Positions 22,579 through 30,971 of a stretch of 33,820 bases of DNA are shown here, one piece after another. Numbering within the stretch: position 1 is the first letter of the stretch; every line of letters begins with the position of its first letter. The stretch comes from a virus. The notes under the pieces are model-generated. The model did not search any database. It saw only the letters and a program-made list of their open reading frames with translations, and was not told the origin of the DNA. Location: the IMG/VR virus record IMGVR_UViG_3300020446_001468, positions 1-33,820 of that record; one strand, given 5' to 3'. The position numbers were made by a program, and so were the translations under genes.

Positions 22579-23428
22579 AGTTTCTTACTCTCAATACTCA
22601 ATGTGGAGTTCATGTCCACAACAATACAAACTAAACTATATCGATAAGTTAGGTGAAAGTTCAGGTAATATTCACACAATCTTTGGTACGGCTATGCACG
22701 AAACCATTCAACACTTTTTGGATGTAATGTATAATGTAACAAAAAAGCAAGCTTTAGAAATTGATTTAGATATCTTACTAAAAGATAAATTAGTAGAAGA
22801 GTTTAAGAAAGAAAAAGAAAAGCAAGGAGATAGATTACCTTGCACACAAATAGAGTTAGAAGAATTCTTTGGTGATGGTAGACAAATTCTAAAGTTCTTT
22901 AAATCCAAATTAGCTAAGTGGTATTCTAAGAAAGGACAGAAGTTAGAAGCTATAGAATTACCATTACATGCTGAAATAAAACCTAATGTAAACTTCATTG
23001 GATTCATCGATGTGGTACTAAGAAATCTACACGATAACTCCATAACAATAATAGATTTAAAAACTTCAACAAGAGGGTGGAATAAGTACCAAAAAAGAGA
23101 CCAAATTAAGAACTCTCAGATACTTATATACAAAAAGATTTACGCTGATAAATACGGGTTACCTTTAGATAAAGTTCATGTGGAATTTCAGATACTAAAA
23201 AGGAAGATAAAAGAGGATTGGGATTTTCCTATTCCTCGTATATCAACCCATATACCAGCGAATGGTAAACCATCCATCAATAAGGCTTGGAATGGGTTTA
23301 TGAACTTCATTGAAACTGTATTTGATTCCGATGGAAAATATAGAGATATAGATTACTTTACTAACAAAGGTAAACCATGTGATTGGTGTGAATTTAAACA
23401 AAGAGGACTTTGTACCGCTTGGAATTAA
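22571..23428 (+). CDS. Cas4/RecB-like Fe-S PD-(D/E)XK nuclease
   Basis: A 285-residue nuclease of the RecB/AddB/Cas4 type. The catalytic set is present: His43 (GTAMHE), Asp147 (GFIDVV), Asp162-x-Lys164 (IIDLKTS) and the Q183-x3-Y187 motif (QILIY). Four cysteines positioned to bind a 4Fe-4S cluster are also present: Cys15 (SSCPQQYKL) and the C-terminal trio Cys270, Cys273, Cys281 (CDWCEF then GLC). That arrangement is the hallmark of AddB/Cas4-type iron-sulfur nucleases. It could process DNA ends for recombination or packaging, or degrade host DNA. The helicase partner that RecB/AddB need is not next to it. Confidence 0.88.
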   Translation: MARVSYSQYSMWSSCPQQYKLNYIDKLGESSGNIHTIFGTAMHETIQHFLDVMYNVTKKQALEIDLDILLKDKLVEEFKKEKEKQGDRLPCTQIELEEFFGDGRQILKFFKSKLAKWYSKKGQKLEAIELPLHAEIKPNVNFIGFIDVVLRNLHDNSITIIDLKTSTRGWNKYQKRDQIKNSQILIYKKIYADKYGLPLDKVHVEFQILKRKIKEDWDFPIPRISTHIPANGKPSINKAWNGFMNFIETVFDSDGKYRDIDYFTNKGKPCDWCEFKQRGLCTAWN

Positions 23429-23445
23429 TGTTTTTATATTTTTCT

Positions 23446-23460
23446 TATATTTATATATAC
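23446..23460 (+). promoter_or_regulatory. TATATTTATATATAC element before the RHH gene
   Basis: Identical to the 15 bases at 3469-3483 and with the same GTTTTTA positioned 16 bases upstream (23430). The TTTTTCT just before it resembles promoter B, but no TTTG lies at -33 (GAAT at 23422-23425 instead). It would drive the small RHH gene at 23482 and perhaps the long glycan operon. The match is observed; activity is inferred. Confidence 0.45.
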
Positions 23461-23481
23461 TTATATACAAATAGAGAGATT

Positions 23482-23676
23482 ATGGTAGAAACAAAATTAA
23501 CAACGGTAAAAATCCTTAAAAATGTTTACTCAAAATTTAAAAGGTTATCTTTTGAATCTGATATCACTTTACAAAAGTTAGTCAACAGAGCAGTTGATAA
23601 GTATGTAGAGGATGAAGATTTTAGAAATGAAATAAATGATTATACACTATTAGAGGTAAGTGGGTCACAATACTAA
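23482..23676 (+). CDS. Ribbon-helix-helix (RHH) DNA-binding protein
   Basis: A 64-residue protein from the ATG at 23482 (MVETKLTTVKILKNVYSKF). The longer reading from 23410 runs through the promoter-like element and reads as a Tyr/Ile-rich artefact, so it is rejected. The pattern of one beta strand (TTVKIL), helix (YSKFKRLSFESD), turn and helix (TLQKLVNRAVDKYVED) fits an Arc/MetJ-type RHH fold, usually a dimeric DNA-binding repressor. It is the first gene after the promoter-like element and precedes the glycan operon, so it may be an autoregulator of it. That is inference from position. Confidence 0.75.
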   Translation: MVETKLTTVKILKNVYSKFKRLSFESDITLQKLVNRAVDKYVEDEDFRNEINDYTLLEVSGSQY

Positions 23677-23677
23677 T

Positions 23678-23827
23678 ATGGCAAACGATATAAAAAATCA
23701 AGACAATGGCAACACCCAACTAAATGGACTCAGAAATGATTTCAATGAAAAAGTTGGAAAAATGAAATTCTTAGGTGCAACACCAAGAATGTATTGGAAT
23801 GATAGAAGAAGATTCAGAACAATTTAA
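23678..23827 (+). CDS. Small hypothetical protein (49 residues)
   Basis: A 49-codon frame plus stop, starting one base after the RHH stop and ending ten bases before the first large glycosyltransferase gene. The peptide starts MANDIKNQDN and ends in a basic, aromatic tail RMYWNDRRRFRTI. I recognise no family. The tight fit between neighbours and sensible composition support it being translated. Function unknown. Confidence 0.55.
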   Translation: MANDIKNQDNGNTQLNGLRNDFNEKVGKMKFLGATPRMYWNDRRRFRTI

Positions 23828-23837
23828 ATAAAGGTTA

Positions 23838-25226
23838 ATGGCAAAAAAGAAGAAGATACTATTGTTATCCGATGACTTACGGATGACCTCAGGTATCGCA
23901 ACAGTATCCAAAGAATTCGTTATGGGTTCGATGGATAGATTTCATTGGGTTCAATTAGGGGCAGCAGTAAAACATCCCGACCAAGGTAGAGAAATAGATT
24001 TAGGTGAAGATGCTAGAAAAGAATCTGGTGTTAAAGATGCTTCACTAAAGATAGTTCCTTGGACTGGGTATGGTGATGCTAATATTCTTAGACAACTCAT
24101 AATGAGACATCAACCAGATGCGATACTTCACTTTACAGACCCAAGATATTGGAGATGGTTATATGAAATAGAAGCAGAGATAAGAGAAAATATTCCGATT
24201 CTATTTTATCACATTTGGGATGATTTACCAGACCCAAAATATAACAGAGATTATTATGAAAGTTGTGATTGGTTAGGATGTATATCAAAACAAACTTATG
24301 GTATCGTAAGTAGAGTTGGTAATATAGATTCTGAAACAATCAAACCATTAGAGGATTGGCAAGTAGATTATGTACCACATGGTATCAATCCAAAAAAAGT
24401 TTTTAAAACCGAAGTACCTGCTGATTTCAAAAAAGCAGCATTGGGTGGAAAAGATTATAAGTTTGTTTTATTTTGGATGAACAGAAACATTAGAAGAAAA
24501 CAACCATCAGATGTAATTTGGGCTTACAAAAAGTTCGTAGATGGATTGCCAGAAAAAGATAGAAAAGATTGTTGTTTACTGATGCATACCGCACCAGTTG
24601 ACCAAAATGGTACTAACTTGTACAAAGTAAAAGAAGCAATCTGTCCTGATTATGAGGTTAGATTTTCAACTTCAAGAATTGGTGATACGGAATTAAATTA
24701 TCTTTATAATTTAGCAGATTGTACAATCAACATAGCTGGTAATGAAGGATTTGGATTAACAACTGCAGAATCAGTAATGGCTGAAACACCAATCATTGTA
24801 AATGTTACAGGTGGAATGCAAGACCAATGTGGATTTAGAAAAAAATCAGATGGTAAGTTATTCACTGCTGATGATTACAAAAAAATCGGTTCACTTCATA
24901 ATTGGAGAGAATGGGAAGATAAAGTAACTCATGGTGAGTGGGTAAAACCTGTATGGAGTAGAGTACAAACTATGACTGGTTCTGTTCCAACACCTTATAT
25001 CATTGATGATAAAGTAGATGTAACAGAAGTATCAGAAGCAATTAGATATTGGTATGATAAAGGTGTAAAGGGAAGAGCAAAAGCAGGTAAAGCTGGTAAA
25101 AAAGCATTCTTAGGAGAACTTGGTTTGGGTGTTGATAATCAAAACAAATGCATGGCAGATGGTATTGAGAAAGCAATTAAAAACTTCAAACCGAAAAAAC
25201 GTTATAACTTATATAAATTAGCATAA
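23838..25226 (+). CDS. GT4-family glycosyltransferase
   Basis: A 462-residue GT-B glycosyltransferase with retaining GT4 features. The N-terminal domain has ILLLSDDLRMTSGIAT, typical of nucleotide-sugar GT4 enzymes. The C-terminal domain has VLFWMNRNIRRKQP and the donor-binding E-x7-E motif from Glu303 to Glu311 (NEGFGLTTAE), followed by TPIIVNVTGGMQDQ. It is the first large gene of the glycan operon and overlaps the next glycosyltransferase by one base (TAATG). The sugar and acceptor are unknown. Confidence 0.9.
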   Translation: MAKKKKILLLSDDLRMTSGIATVSKEFVMGSMDRFHWVQLGAAVKHPDQGREIDLGEDARKESGVKDASLKIVPWTGYGDANILRQLIMRHQPDAILHFTDPRYWRWLYEIEAEIRENIPILFYHIWDDLPDPKYNRDYYESCDWLGCISKQTYGIVSRVGNIDSETIKPLEDWQVDYVPHGINPKKVFKTEVPADFKKAALGGKDYKFVLFWMNRNIRRKQPSDVIWAYKKFVDGLPEKDRKDCCLLMHTAPVDQNGTNLYKVKEAICPDYEVRFSTSRIGDTELNYLYNLADCTINIAGNEGFGLTTAESVMAETPIIVNVTGGMQDQCGFRKKSDGKLFTADDYKKIGSLHNWREWEDKVTHGEWVKPVWSRVQTMTGSVPTPYIIDDKVDVTEVSEAIRYWYDKGVKGRAKAGKAGKKAFLGELGLGVDNQNKCMADGIEKAIKNFKPKKRYNLYKLA

Positions 25227-26488
25227 TGAGTAAACCATTATTAATATATCAGGCGCCAGTAGCAACTAGAAGTGGTTATGGTGACCATTCAAGAGATATT
25301 CTAAAATCAATATTTGAGTACGATAAATTTGATGTGATTACTATTCCAACTCGTTGGGGTAACACACCACAAAATCAAATTAATCCTCAAACAGATTTTG
25401 GTAAAAAAATGTTATCAACAATTGGTAAGCAAGTAACAAAACAACCAGAGGTACATATTCAAATGACTGTACCAAATGAATTCCAAAAGAAAGGTAAATT
25501 TAGTATTGGTATTACTGCTGGTATTGAATCAACATTAGCACCAAAGGATTGGATTGATGGTTGTAATAGAATGGATTTGATAATTGTACCATCAGAGTTT
25601 TCTAAAAAAGTGTTAGAAGGAACTGTTTATGATGAGAAAGATAAACAAACAGGTAATGTAATTAGACAATATAAGATTACTAAACCAATAGAAGTATTGC
25701 ATGAAGGTGTAGATTTATCTACATATCTAAAACCAAAAGTAGATGTTGATGTTTTAGAAGGAATAGATTCTGATTGGAACTTTCTTTTTACAGGTCATTG
25801 GTTGAAAGGTGATTTGGGTAAAGATAGAAAAGATGTTGGTATGATGATACAAACATTCTGTACTGTATTTAAAAATACACCAAAGAAAAAACAACCTGGT
25901 TTGATTCTTAAAACATCATCAGCTGGATTTTCTGTAATGGATAGAGAAACTATAGCAGAAAAGATAAAAGGTATTACAAACCAAATTGGTGATAAGTGTC
26001 CACCTATACATTTATTGTTTGGTGATTTATCAGATGATGAAATGGCATCATTATATCATCATCCAAAAGTAAAAGCTATGGTATCCTTTACAAAGGGTGA
26101 GGGATATGGGAGACCTTTATGTGAGTTTACACTTACAGGAAAACCAATCTTAGCCACTAAATGGAGTGGACATGTAGATTTCTTACCTGAGGGATATACG
26201 GATTTCTTAGAGGGAGGATTAGAAGAGATACATCAGAGTGTAGCAGACCAATTCTTACTAAAAGAAGCTAAATGGTTTCAAGTAAACTACTCACAAGCTG
26301 CTGGTATGTTAGATAAAGTATTTAATAACTACAAAACACACTTAACAAAATCAAAAGGATTTGTACCTAATACTAAAAAGAACTTTTCACTACAAGCTAT
26401 GCATGATAAGTTCAAAGTATTAATGGATAAATATATTAAGTTGCCTGAGTTTGTAAGTTTAAAATTACCAGAAATTAAAAAGTTATAA
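25226..26488 (+). CDS. GT4-like glycosyltransferase
   Basis: A 420-residue GT-B enzyme. An N-terminal SGYGDHSRDIL block and APKDWIDGCNRMDLIIVPSEFSKKVL (quoted as NRMDLIIVPSEFSKKV) precede VLHEGVDLSTYL, typical of the linker before the C-terminal domain. Donor-site E-x7-E runs from Glu292 to Glu300 (KGEGYGRPLCE). It overlaps the gene before and the gene after by one base each, so the three are translated from one message. It probably adds a second sugar to the same glycan. Confidence 0.9.
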   Translation: MSKPLLIYQAPVATRSGYGDHSRDILKSIFEYDKFDVITIPTRWGNTPQNQINPQTDFGKKMLSTIGKQVTKQPEVHIQMTVPNEFQKKGKFSIGITAGIESTLAPKDWIDGCNRMDLIIVPSEFSKKVLEGTVYDEKDKQTGNVIRQYKITKPIEVLHEGVDLSTYLKPKVDVDVLEGIDSDWNFLFTGHWLKGDLGKDRKDVGMMIQTFCTVFKNTPKKKQPGLILKTSSAGFSVMDRETIAEKIKGITNQIGDKCPPIHLLFGDLSDDEMASLYHHPKVKAMVSFTKGEGYGRPLCEFTLTGKPILATKWSGHVDFLPEGYTDFLEGGLEEIHQSVADQFLLKEAKWFQVNYSQAAGMLDKVFNNYKTHLTKSKGFVPNTKKNFSLQAMHDKFKVLMDKYIKLPEFVSLKLPEIKKL

Positions 26489-27000
26489 TGCCAAATTATA
26501 TAAATCAATATAAAGAGTTTTTGGTTCCTGAAAAAAGAGTACCAAAGAATCAGATAAAACAATGTAATATCTACAGAGTTTCTACTTATGGAAGTGATAC
26601 AAAAGCTGGGCCTGAATCAAGATATATTTTTGTAATTGGTAGAGTAAAAAATAAAATACATTGTATAAAATTAAATGAAGTTTTACCTGCTAATTTTGTT
26701 TTGTTACTAAAAAAACTTAGAGATAAATCAAAACGATTAACAGAGGATAAAGATTTATCTGATGTTTTGAGAACATTTGATAGAGAAGGTCAACGATTAT
26801 TTAAGGGATTTATAAAAAATAATAGAGGTGTATATTCCCATAAGTTAGGAAATTATAGAACTTATTTTTTTGATAAACTGAAGTATGTTAGTTTAATAGA
26901 TTTCGAATATGAGGAAATGCTAAAATTATTCTCAGAAGAGACTGATACTAAAAGAGAAGTAAAAGAAATATTAAAAGAAGATAGAAGTGAAAACGATTAG
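26488..27000 (+). CDS. Hypothetical protein within the glycan operon
   Basis: A 170-residue charged protein, no signal peptide or membrane helix. A beta-rich first part (YIFVIGRVKNKIHCIKLNEV) is followed by a helical, Lys-rich part and a C-terminal acidic helix. I do not recognise the family. It sits between two glycosyltransferases and overlaps the next gene by 14 bases, but nothing in it points to sugar chemistry. It may be an unrelated gene carried in the operon. Confidence 0.7.
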   Translation: MPNYINQYKEFLVPEKRVPKNQIKQCNIYRVSTYGSDTKAGPESRYIFVIGRVKNKIHCIKLNEVLPANFVLLLKKLRDKSKRLTEDKDLSDVLRTFDREGQRLFKGFIKNNRGVYSHKLGNYRTYFFDKLKYVSLIDFEYEEMLKLFSEETDTKREVKEILKEDRSEND

Positions 27001-27616
27001 TTATGGAGTTACAGTCTGTAATGAAATTACAGAAATAGCAGTTTTAGTAGATACTCTTAAAGAAAAGTTAAGAGAAGGTGATGAGATTGTAATTCAATAT
27101 GATGAGGGTTCAGTAACAGATGTGGTTATGGAATACCTTAATATTATGAAGAATATGCATAAGGATTTTATTAAGGTTATTGGATTCCCACTTAATAAAG
27201 ATTTCGCATCTTACAAAAACAATCTTAAATCACATTGTAAAGGAGATTATATATTTCAGATTGATGCAGATGAAGTACCAAATGAATATCTATTAGATAA
27301 TTTGCATGAGATTTTGGATGGTAATGAAGTAGATGTAATCTTTATACCAAGAGTAAATACAGTTGAAGGATTGACCGATTCTCACATACAAAAATGGGGA
27401 TGGCAAGTAAACGAAAAAGGTTGGGTAAACTTTCCTGATTATCAAACTCGTATTTACAAAAATACAAATGATATTATGTGGATGAATAAAGTTCACGAAA
27501 GAATCACTGGATATAATTCTGTATCTAATTTTCCACCACAAGAAGAGTATTGTTTGTATCATCCAAAACAAATAAAAAGACAAGAACAACAAAACGAATT
27601 TTATGAAACAATCTAA
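26987..27616 (+). CDS. GT2-family glycosyltransferase
   Basis: A 209-residue GT-A enzyme. The start VTVCNEITEIAVLVDTL is the nucleotide-sugar binding strand and helix of GT2 proteins. The metal-binding DxD appears as DAD in FQIDADEVPN. The later MNKVHERI matches the acceptor-side motif of this family. It overlaps the preceding and following genes by 14 bases each. An inverting mechanism is typical of GT2; the acceptor is unknown. Confidence 0.88.
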   Translation: MKTISYGVTVCNEITEIAVLVDTLKEKLREGDEIVIQYDEGSVTDVVMEYLNIMKNMHKDFIKVIGFPLNKDFASYKNNLKSHCKGDYIFQIDADEVPNEYLLDNLHEILDGNEVDVIFIPRVNTVEGLTDSHIQKWGWQVNEKGWVNFPDYQTRIYKNTNDIMWMNKVHERITGYNSVSNFPPQEEYCLYHPKQIKRQEQQNEFYETI

Positions 27617-28505
27617 AATTACTTTTATCTACGCCTATGAAAATGAAGAATGGTCAACACCACTATCTTTGGCAACTGAGTTCGATGAGAGAGGTTGGAA
27701 AGTTGGTATAGTTTCAATAGGTTCTAATAAAACTCAAAAGTATCACGATGATAATATAAGAGCTTGGTTATCTGAAAAAGATGATTCCGATATAGTTTTG
27801 TATATGGATTGGGGTAGATTTGATTCCCATTTATTAGATAAAGAGAAACTACCATCAGCATTTTGGGTACAAGAAAGTGGAGATGACCCACAAAACTTTG
27901 AAAGAAACTTTCCAAAAGCTGAGAAATTTAACATAACACTTTCACCCGATGTAGAATCAGTTGAAAAGTATATAGGAAGGGGTATTGATGCTTATTGGTG
28001 GACACACTTCGCTGATACAAAAGTACAATTTCCAATTGAAGAAGTTGAACCATCTTATGTAGCAGTAACAAGTAGAGGAAAGGGTGGTTCTCAATTCTTA
28101 GATACATTAACAATTCATTCTGAGGGAGCTGTTGGTAATGTAAACGGACTGGGACCTGTAGACCACACTACATTCTTAAACACTGGTAAAATGGTTATTC
28201 AAAATAGTAGATGGGGAGAAATTACTCGTAGAATATTTGAGGGTATGGCTTGTGGTAAGATGGTTCTATGTGATAGATTAGATAAATCTAAAAAATTAGA
28301 TGAGTTATTTGAAGATGGTGAAGATATAGTTTACTATGATGATATGGTTGATTGTATTAATAAAATGAATAAGTATTCATCTAATGATAAAGAAAGAGAA
28401 AGAATCGCACAAAACGGATATAGAAAAGTTTTAGAAAATCATACTCAGAAACAAAGAGTAGATTTTATAATTGAAAAATATAACGAATGGAAAAACAAAA
28501 ATTAA
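27603..28505 (+). CDS. CgeB-like GT-B glycosyltransferase
   Basis: A 300-residue protein with a Rossmann-like N-terminal half (IVLYMDWGRFDSHLL) and the end signature of CgeB/Glyco_transf_1_2 enzymes: RRIFEGMACGKMVLCDR, FEDGEDIVYYDD and IAQNGYRKVLENHT. These are usually involved in protein or surface glycosylation. It overlaps the previous gene by 14 bases and the next by 19. Sugar and target unknown. Confidence 0.82.
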   Translation: MKQSKITFIYAYENEEWSTPLSLATEFDERGWKVGIVSIGSNKTQKYHDDNIRAWLSEKDDSDIVLYMDWGRFDSHLLDKEKLPSAFWVQESGDDPQNFERNFPKAEKFNITLSPDVESVEKYIGRGIDAYWWTHFADTKVQFPIEEVEPSYVAVTSRGKGGSQFLDTLTIHSEGAVGNVNGLGPVDHTTFLNTGKMVIQNSRWGEITRRIFEGMACGKMVLCDRLDKSKKLDELFEDGEDIVYYDDMVDCINKMNKYSSNDKERERIAQNGYRKVLENHTQKQRVDFIIEKYNEWKNKN

Positions 28506-29296
28506 GTATAGGTATTTTAGGTTGGAACAGTAATAATTCTTCTTTACCTAATACTTTATTTTCATATCTTAGAAATGATTTTTTTGAAATTAGTGATGAT
28601 ATTACAATATTTTTTCAAGAACTGAAAGAAGAAGATAAGAAGTTAGCAAAATACTTTAATGTAAAATATATAGGAGATGATACTAATGTTGGTATTGCAA
28701 AAGCATTCTATAGTTTAGTTGAAAATGCAAAGTATGAAAACTTTCTTATATTAGAACACGATTGGTATTTACAAGAAAATAGAGAAACTACATTTAAAAG
28801 ATTAAAATCATCTATAAATCTTTTAGATAAAGGATATGATTGTGTAAAATTAAGAAGTATGAGTAGACCAGGTTTTACAGATTTCTCAGTAATAAGATAT
28901 TTGGATAATCCATTGGAATACTTTGATGAAGAATTACAATTACCATATCCTCATTTATTAGATGCGTGTCATGTCTACAAAGATATACACAAAATGTTTC
29001 CAAACGAAATTGAGCAAATGTATGATGGAGATTGTATGTACTACACATCATCCAGTAGATATGGTAATTACACAAATAATCCATGTATGTACAAAACCAA
29101 ATTCTTTAAAGAAATATTAGAAAGATTCTTAGGAGATAAAGATTCTCTTGAAGGTTTAATTTCAAGATGGTGGGCTCATCAAAATTTTAAAGTAGCACAT
29201 TCTGAAGGATTATTTACACATTTTGATGTTGTAAAGTACGCACCTTATTGGGATACTATTAATTATTATGCAAAAGAAAAAGGATTACTAAAATAA
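28487..29296 (+). CDS. GT-A-like glycosyltransferase
   Basis: A 269-residue protein that looks like a divergent GT-A glycosyltransferase. It begins LSIGILGWNSNN, and the FLILEHDWY segment sits where the DxD motif of GT2 enzymes lies. NVGIAKAF matches the 'N-x-G-x-x-x-A' segment common in GT2 proteins. The C-terminal half has no recognisable motif. The ATG at 28487 gives a 19-base overlap; no other Met is near. Assignment is moderate. Confidence 0.7.
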   Translation: MEKQKLSIGILGWNSNNSSLPNTLFSYLRNDFFEISDDITIFFQELKEEDKKLAKYFNVKYIGDDTNVGIAKAFYSLVENAKYENFLILEHDWYLQENRETTFKRLKSSINLLDKGYDCVKLRSMSRPGFTDFSVIRYLDNPLEYFDEELQLPYPHLLDACHVYKDIHKMFPNEIEQMYDGDCMYYTSSSRYGNYTNNPCMYKTKFFKEILERFLGDKDSLEGLISRWWAHQNFKVAHSEGLFTHFDVVKYAPYWDTINYYAKEKGLLK

Positions 29297-29305
29297 ATAA
29301 CAAAT

Positions 29306-29611
29306 ATGGAAGGTAAATTTAAACCATTGGGAGATAGAGTATTAATTACTTATAACGATGGAGAAACTAAAACAGAAAGTGGATTAATCTTAACAGATAG
29401 TGCACAAAGAGGACAAAAAATGTGGGGAGAAGTAGTATCAGTTGGACCTGGTATTTTCACACAGAATGGTTCTCGATTACCAATGAGTGTATCACCAGGT
29501 GATAAAATAATGTATTCAAAGGATATGGCAGGTGATGTTATCAAATTAGGAGAAGAAAAATATCTACTACTACAAGAACACCATTTATTGGGAGTACTAA
29601 AGAATGAGTAA
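29306..29611 (+). CDS. GroES-like co-chaperonin (Cpn10)
   Basis: A 101-residue Cpn10, the cap that works with host GroEL in folding. It shows PLGDRVLI at 7-14, a mobile loop with SGLILTDSA that carries the hydrophobic GroEL-binding tripeptide, GEVVSVGPG, and VSPGDKIMYSK. Length is like bacterial GroES (about 97), not the shorter gp31 fold. T4 makes gp31 to fold its large capsid protein; here the same job is likely. It lies within the glycan operon, 9 bases after the previous gene and overlapping the next by 8 bases. Confidence 0.92.
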   Translation: MEGKFKPLGDRVLITYNDGETKTESGLILTDSAQRGQKMWGEVVSVGPGIFTQNGSRLPMSVSPGDKIMYSKDMAGDVIKLGEEKYLLLQEHHLLGVLKNE

Positions 29612-30971
29612 AGTAAAGTTAATTATATTTGATTTAGATGGTGTATTAGTTGAAGCTAAGAACATACACTACGAAGCACTTAACGAAGCATTAGGTGATA
29701 GGTATGCTATCAGTTGGAATGAACATTTATCGACTTACGATGGATTAAAAACTACTCAGAAGTTAGATATGTTATCTGAAAAGAAAGGATTACCAATTGA
29801 TTCTCATAGAGATATTTGGGAACACAAACAAGAACTTACATTAGAAAAGTTAAGAGCATTAGAACCAAATGCAGGTTTGATACAATGTATGAGAAACTTA
29901 GTTAGTGAAGGTTATAAGATAGCAGTATGCTCAAACTCAATCAGAAAGACAGTTTTGACTGTACTTTCAAAGTTAGGTATTATGGAGTTTATGGATTTGG
30001 TGATATCCAATGAAGATGTAAAGAACTCTAAACCACATCCAGAGATGTATTGGAAGGCAATATCAATGATGAGTTGTTTACCTGAAGAAACTTTGATAGT
30101 TGAAGATTCACCATATGGATTACTTGCAGCAGCTCGTTCTAAATCACACATTCTAAGAGTAAAGAATACAAAAGAAACAAATTATAATAACATATATAAT
30201 AAATTAAATCAAATAGAAATGGGAGAACAACAATCAACACCAGCGTGGAGAGATGAGAATCTTACAGTATTAATTCCGATGGCTGGGGCAGGAAGTAGAT
30301 TCCAACAAGCTGGATATACTTTTCCAAAACCACTAATTGATGTAAAAGGTAAACCTATGATTCAGTTGGTAGTGGAAAATCTAAACATCAAAGCAAACTA
30401 TGTTTACGTTGTACAAAAAGAACATAGAGAAAAGTATAACTTAGATACTTTATTAAATCTAATTACACCAGGTTGTAAGATTGTTGAGGTAGATGGAATT
30501 ACAGAAGGAGCAGCTTGTACGGCATTACTTGCTAAAGAGTACATTAATAAAGATACTCCACTATTCTTCGCTAACTCAGACCAATTTGTTGAGTGGGATT
30601 CAAATGAATTCCTATACAAAATGAATGAAACAAATGCCGATGGTGGTATTGTATCATTTAGAGCAACACATCCGAAATGGAGTTTCGCTAAGATAGATGA
30701 GCAGGGATTGGTAACTGAAGTTGCAGAAAAGAATCCTATCTCAGATATAGCAACTGTTGGATATTACTATTGGAAGAAAGGTTCTGATTTTGTAAAGTAT
30801 GCTGAAGATATGATTGAGAAAGATATCAGAGTAAACAATGAGTTTTATGTTTGTCCTGTATTCAATCAAGCAATAGAAGATTGTAAAGAGATTCGTACCT
30901 TTGATATTCCTAAGATGTGGGGATTGGGTACGCCTGAAGATTTAAAATACTATTTAGAAAATTATAAATGA
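29604..30971 (+). CDS. HAD phosphatase-nucleotidyltransferase fusion
   Basis: A 455-residue two-domain enzyme. Residues 1 to about 205 form a HAD-family hydrolase: DxD nucleophile at Asp10/Asp12 (FDLDGV), CSNSIRKT, KPHPEMY and VEDSPYG. Residues from about 220 form a sugar nucleotidyltransferase: PMAGAGSRF at 225-233, PKPLIDVKGKPM, and a metal-binding ANSDQ block. The likely logic is dephosphorylation of one sugar phosphate and activation of another to an NDP-sugar. The natural sugar is unknown. It overlaps GroES by 8 bases and the GDPD-like gene by 4 (ATGA). An internal ATG before the second domain could give that domain alone, but no evidence supports this. Confidence 0.85.
   Translation: MSKVKLIIFDLDGVLVEAKNIHYEALNEALGDRYAISWNEHLSTYDGLKTTQKLDMLSEKKGLPIDSHRDIWEHKQELTLEKLRALEPNAGLIQCMRNLVSEGYKIAVCSNSIRKTVLTVLSKLGIMEFMDLVISNEDVKNSKPHPEMYWKAISMMSCLPEETLIVEDSPYGLLAAARSKSHILRVKNTKETNYNNIYNKLNQIEMGEQQSTPAWRDENLTVLIPMAGAGSRFQQAGYTFPKPLIDVKGKPMIQLVVENLNIKANYVYVVQKEHREKYNLDTLLNLITPGCKIVEVDGITEGAACTALLAKEYINKDTPLFFANSDQFVEWDSNEFLYKMNETNADGGIVSFRATHPKWSFAKIDEQGLVTEVAEKNPISDIATVGYYYWKKGSDFVKYAEDMIEKDIRVNNEFYVCPVFNQAIEDCKEIRTFDIPKMWGLGTPEDLKYYLENYK

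Noticed and set aside
23410-23481. N-terminal extension of the RHH protein
   Set aside because: It runs through the TATATTTATATATAC element and reads as a Tyr/Ile-rich artefact; the RHH fold is complete from 23482.
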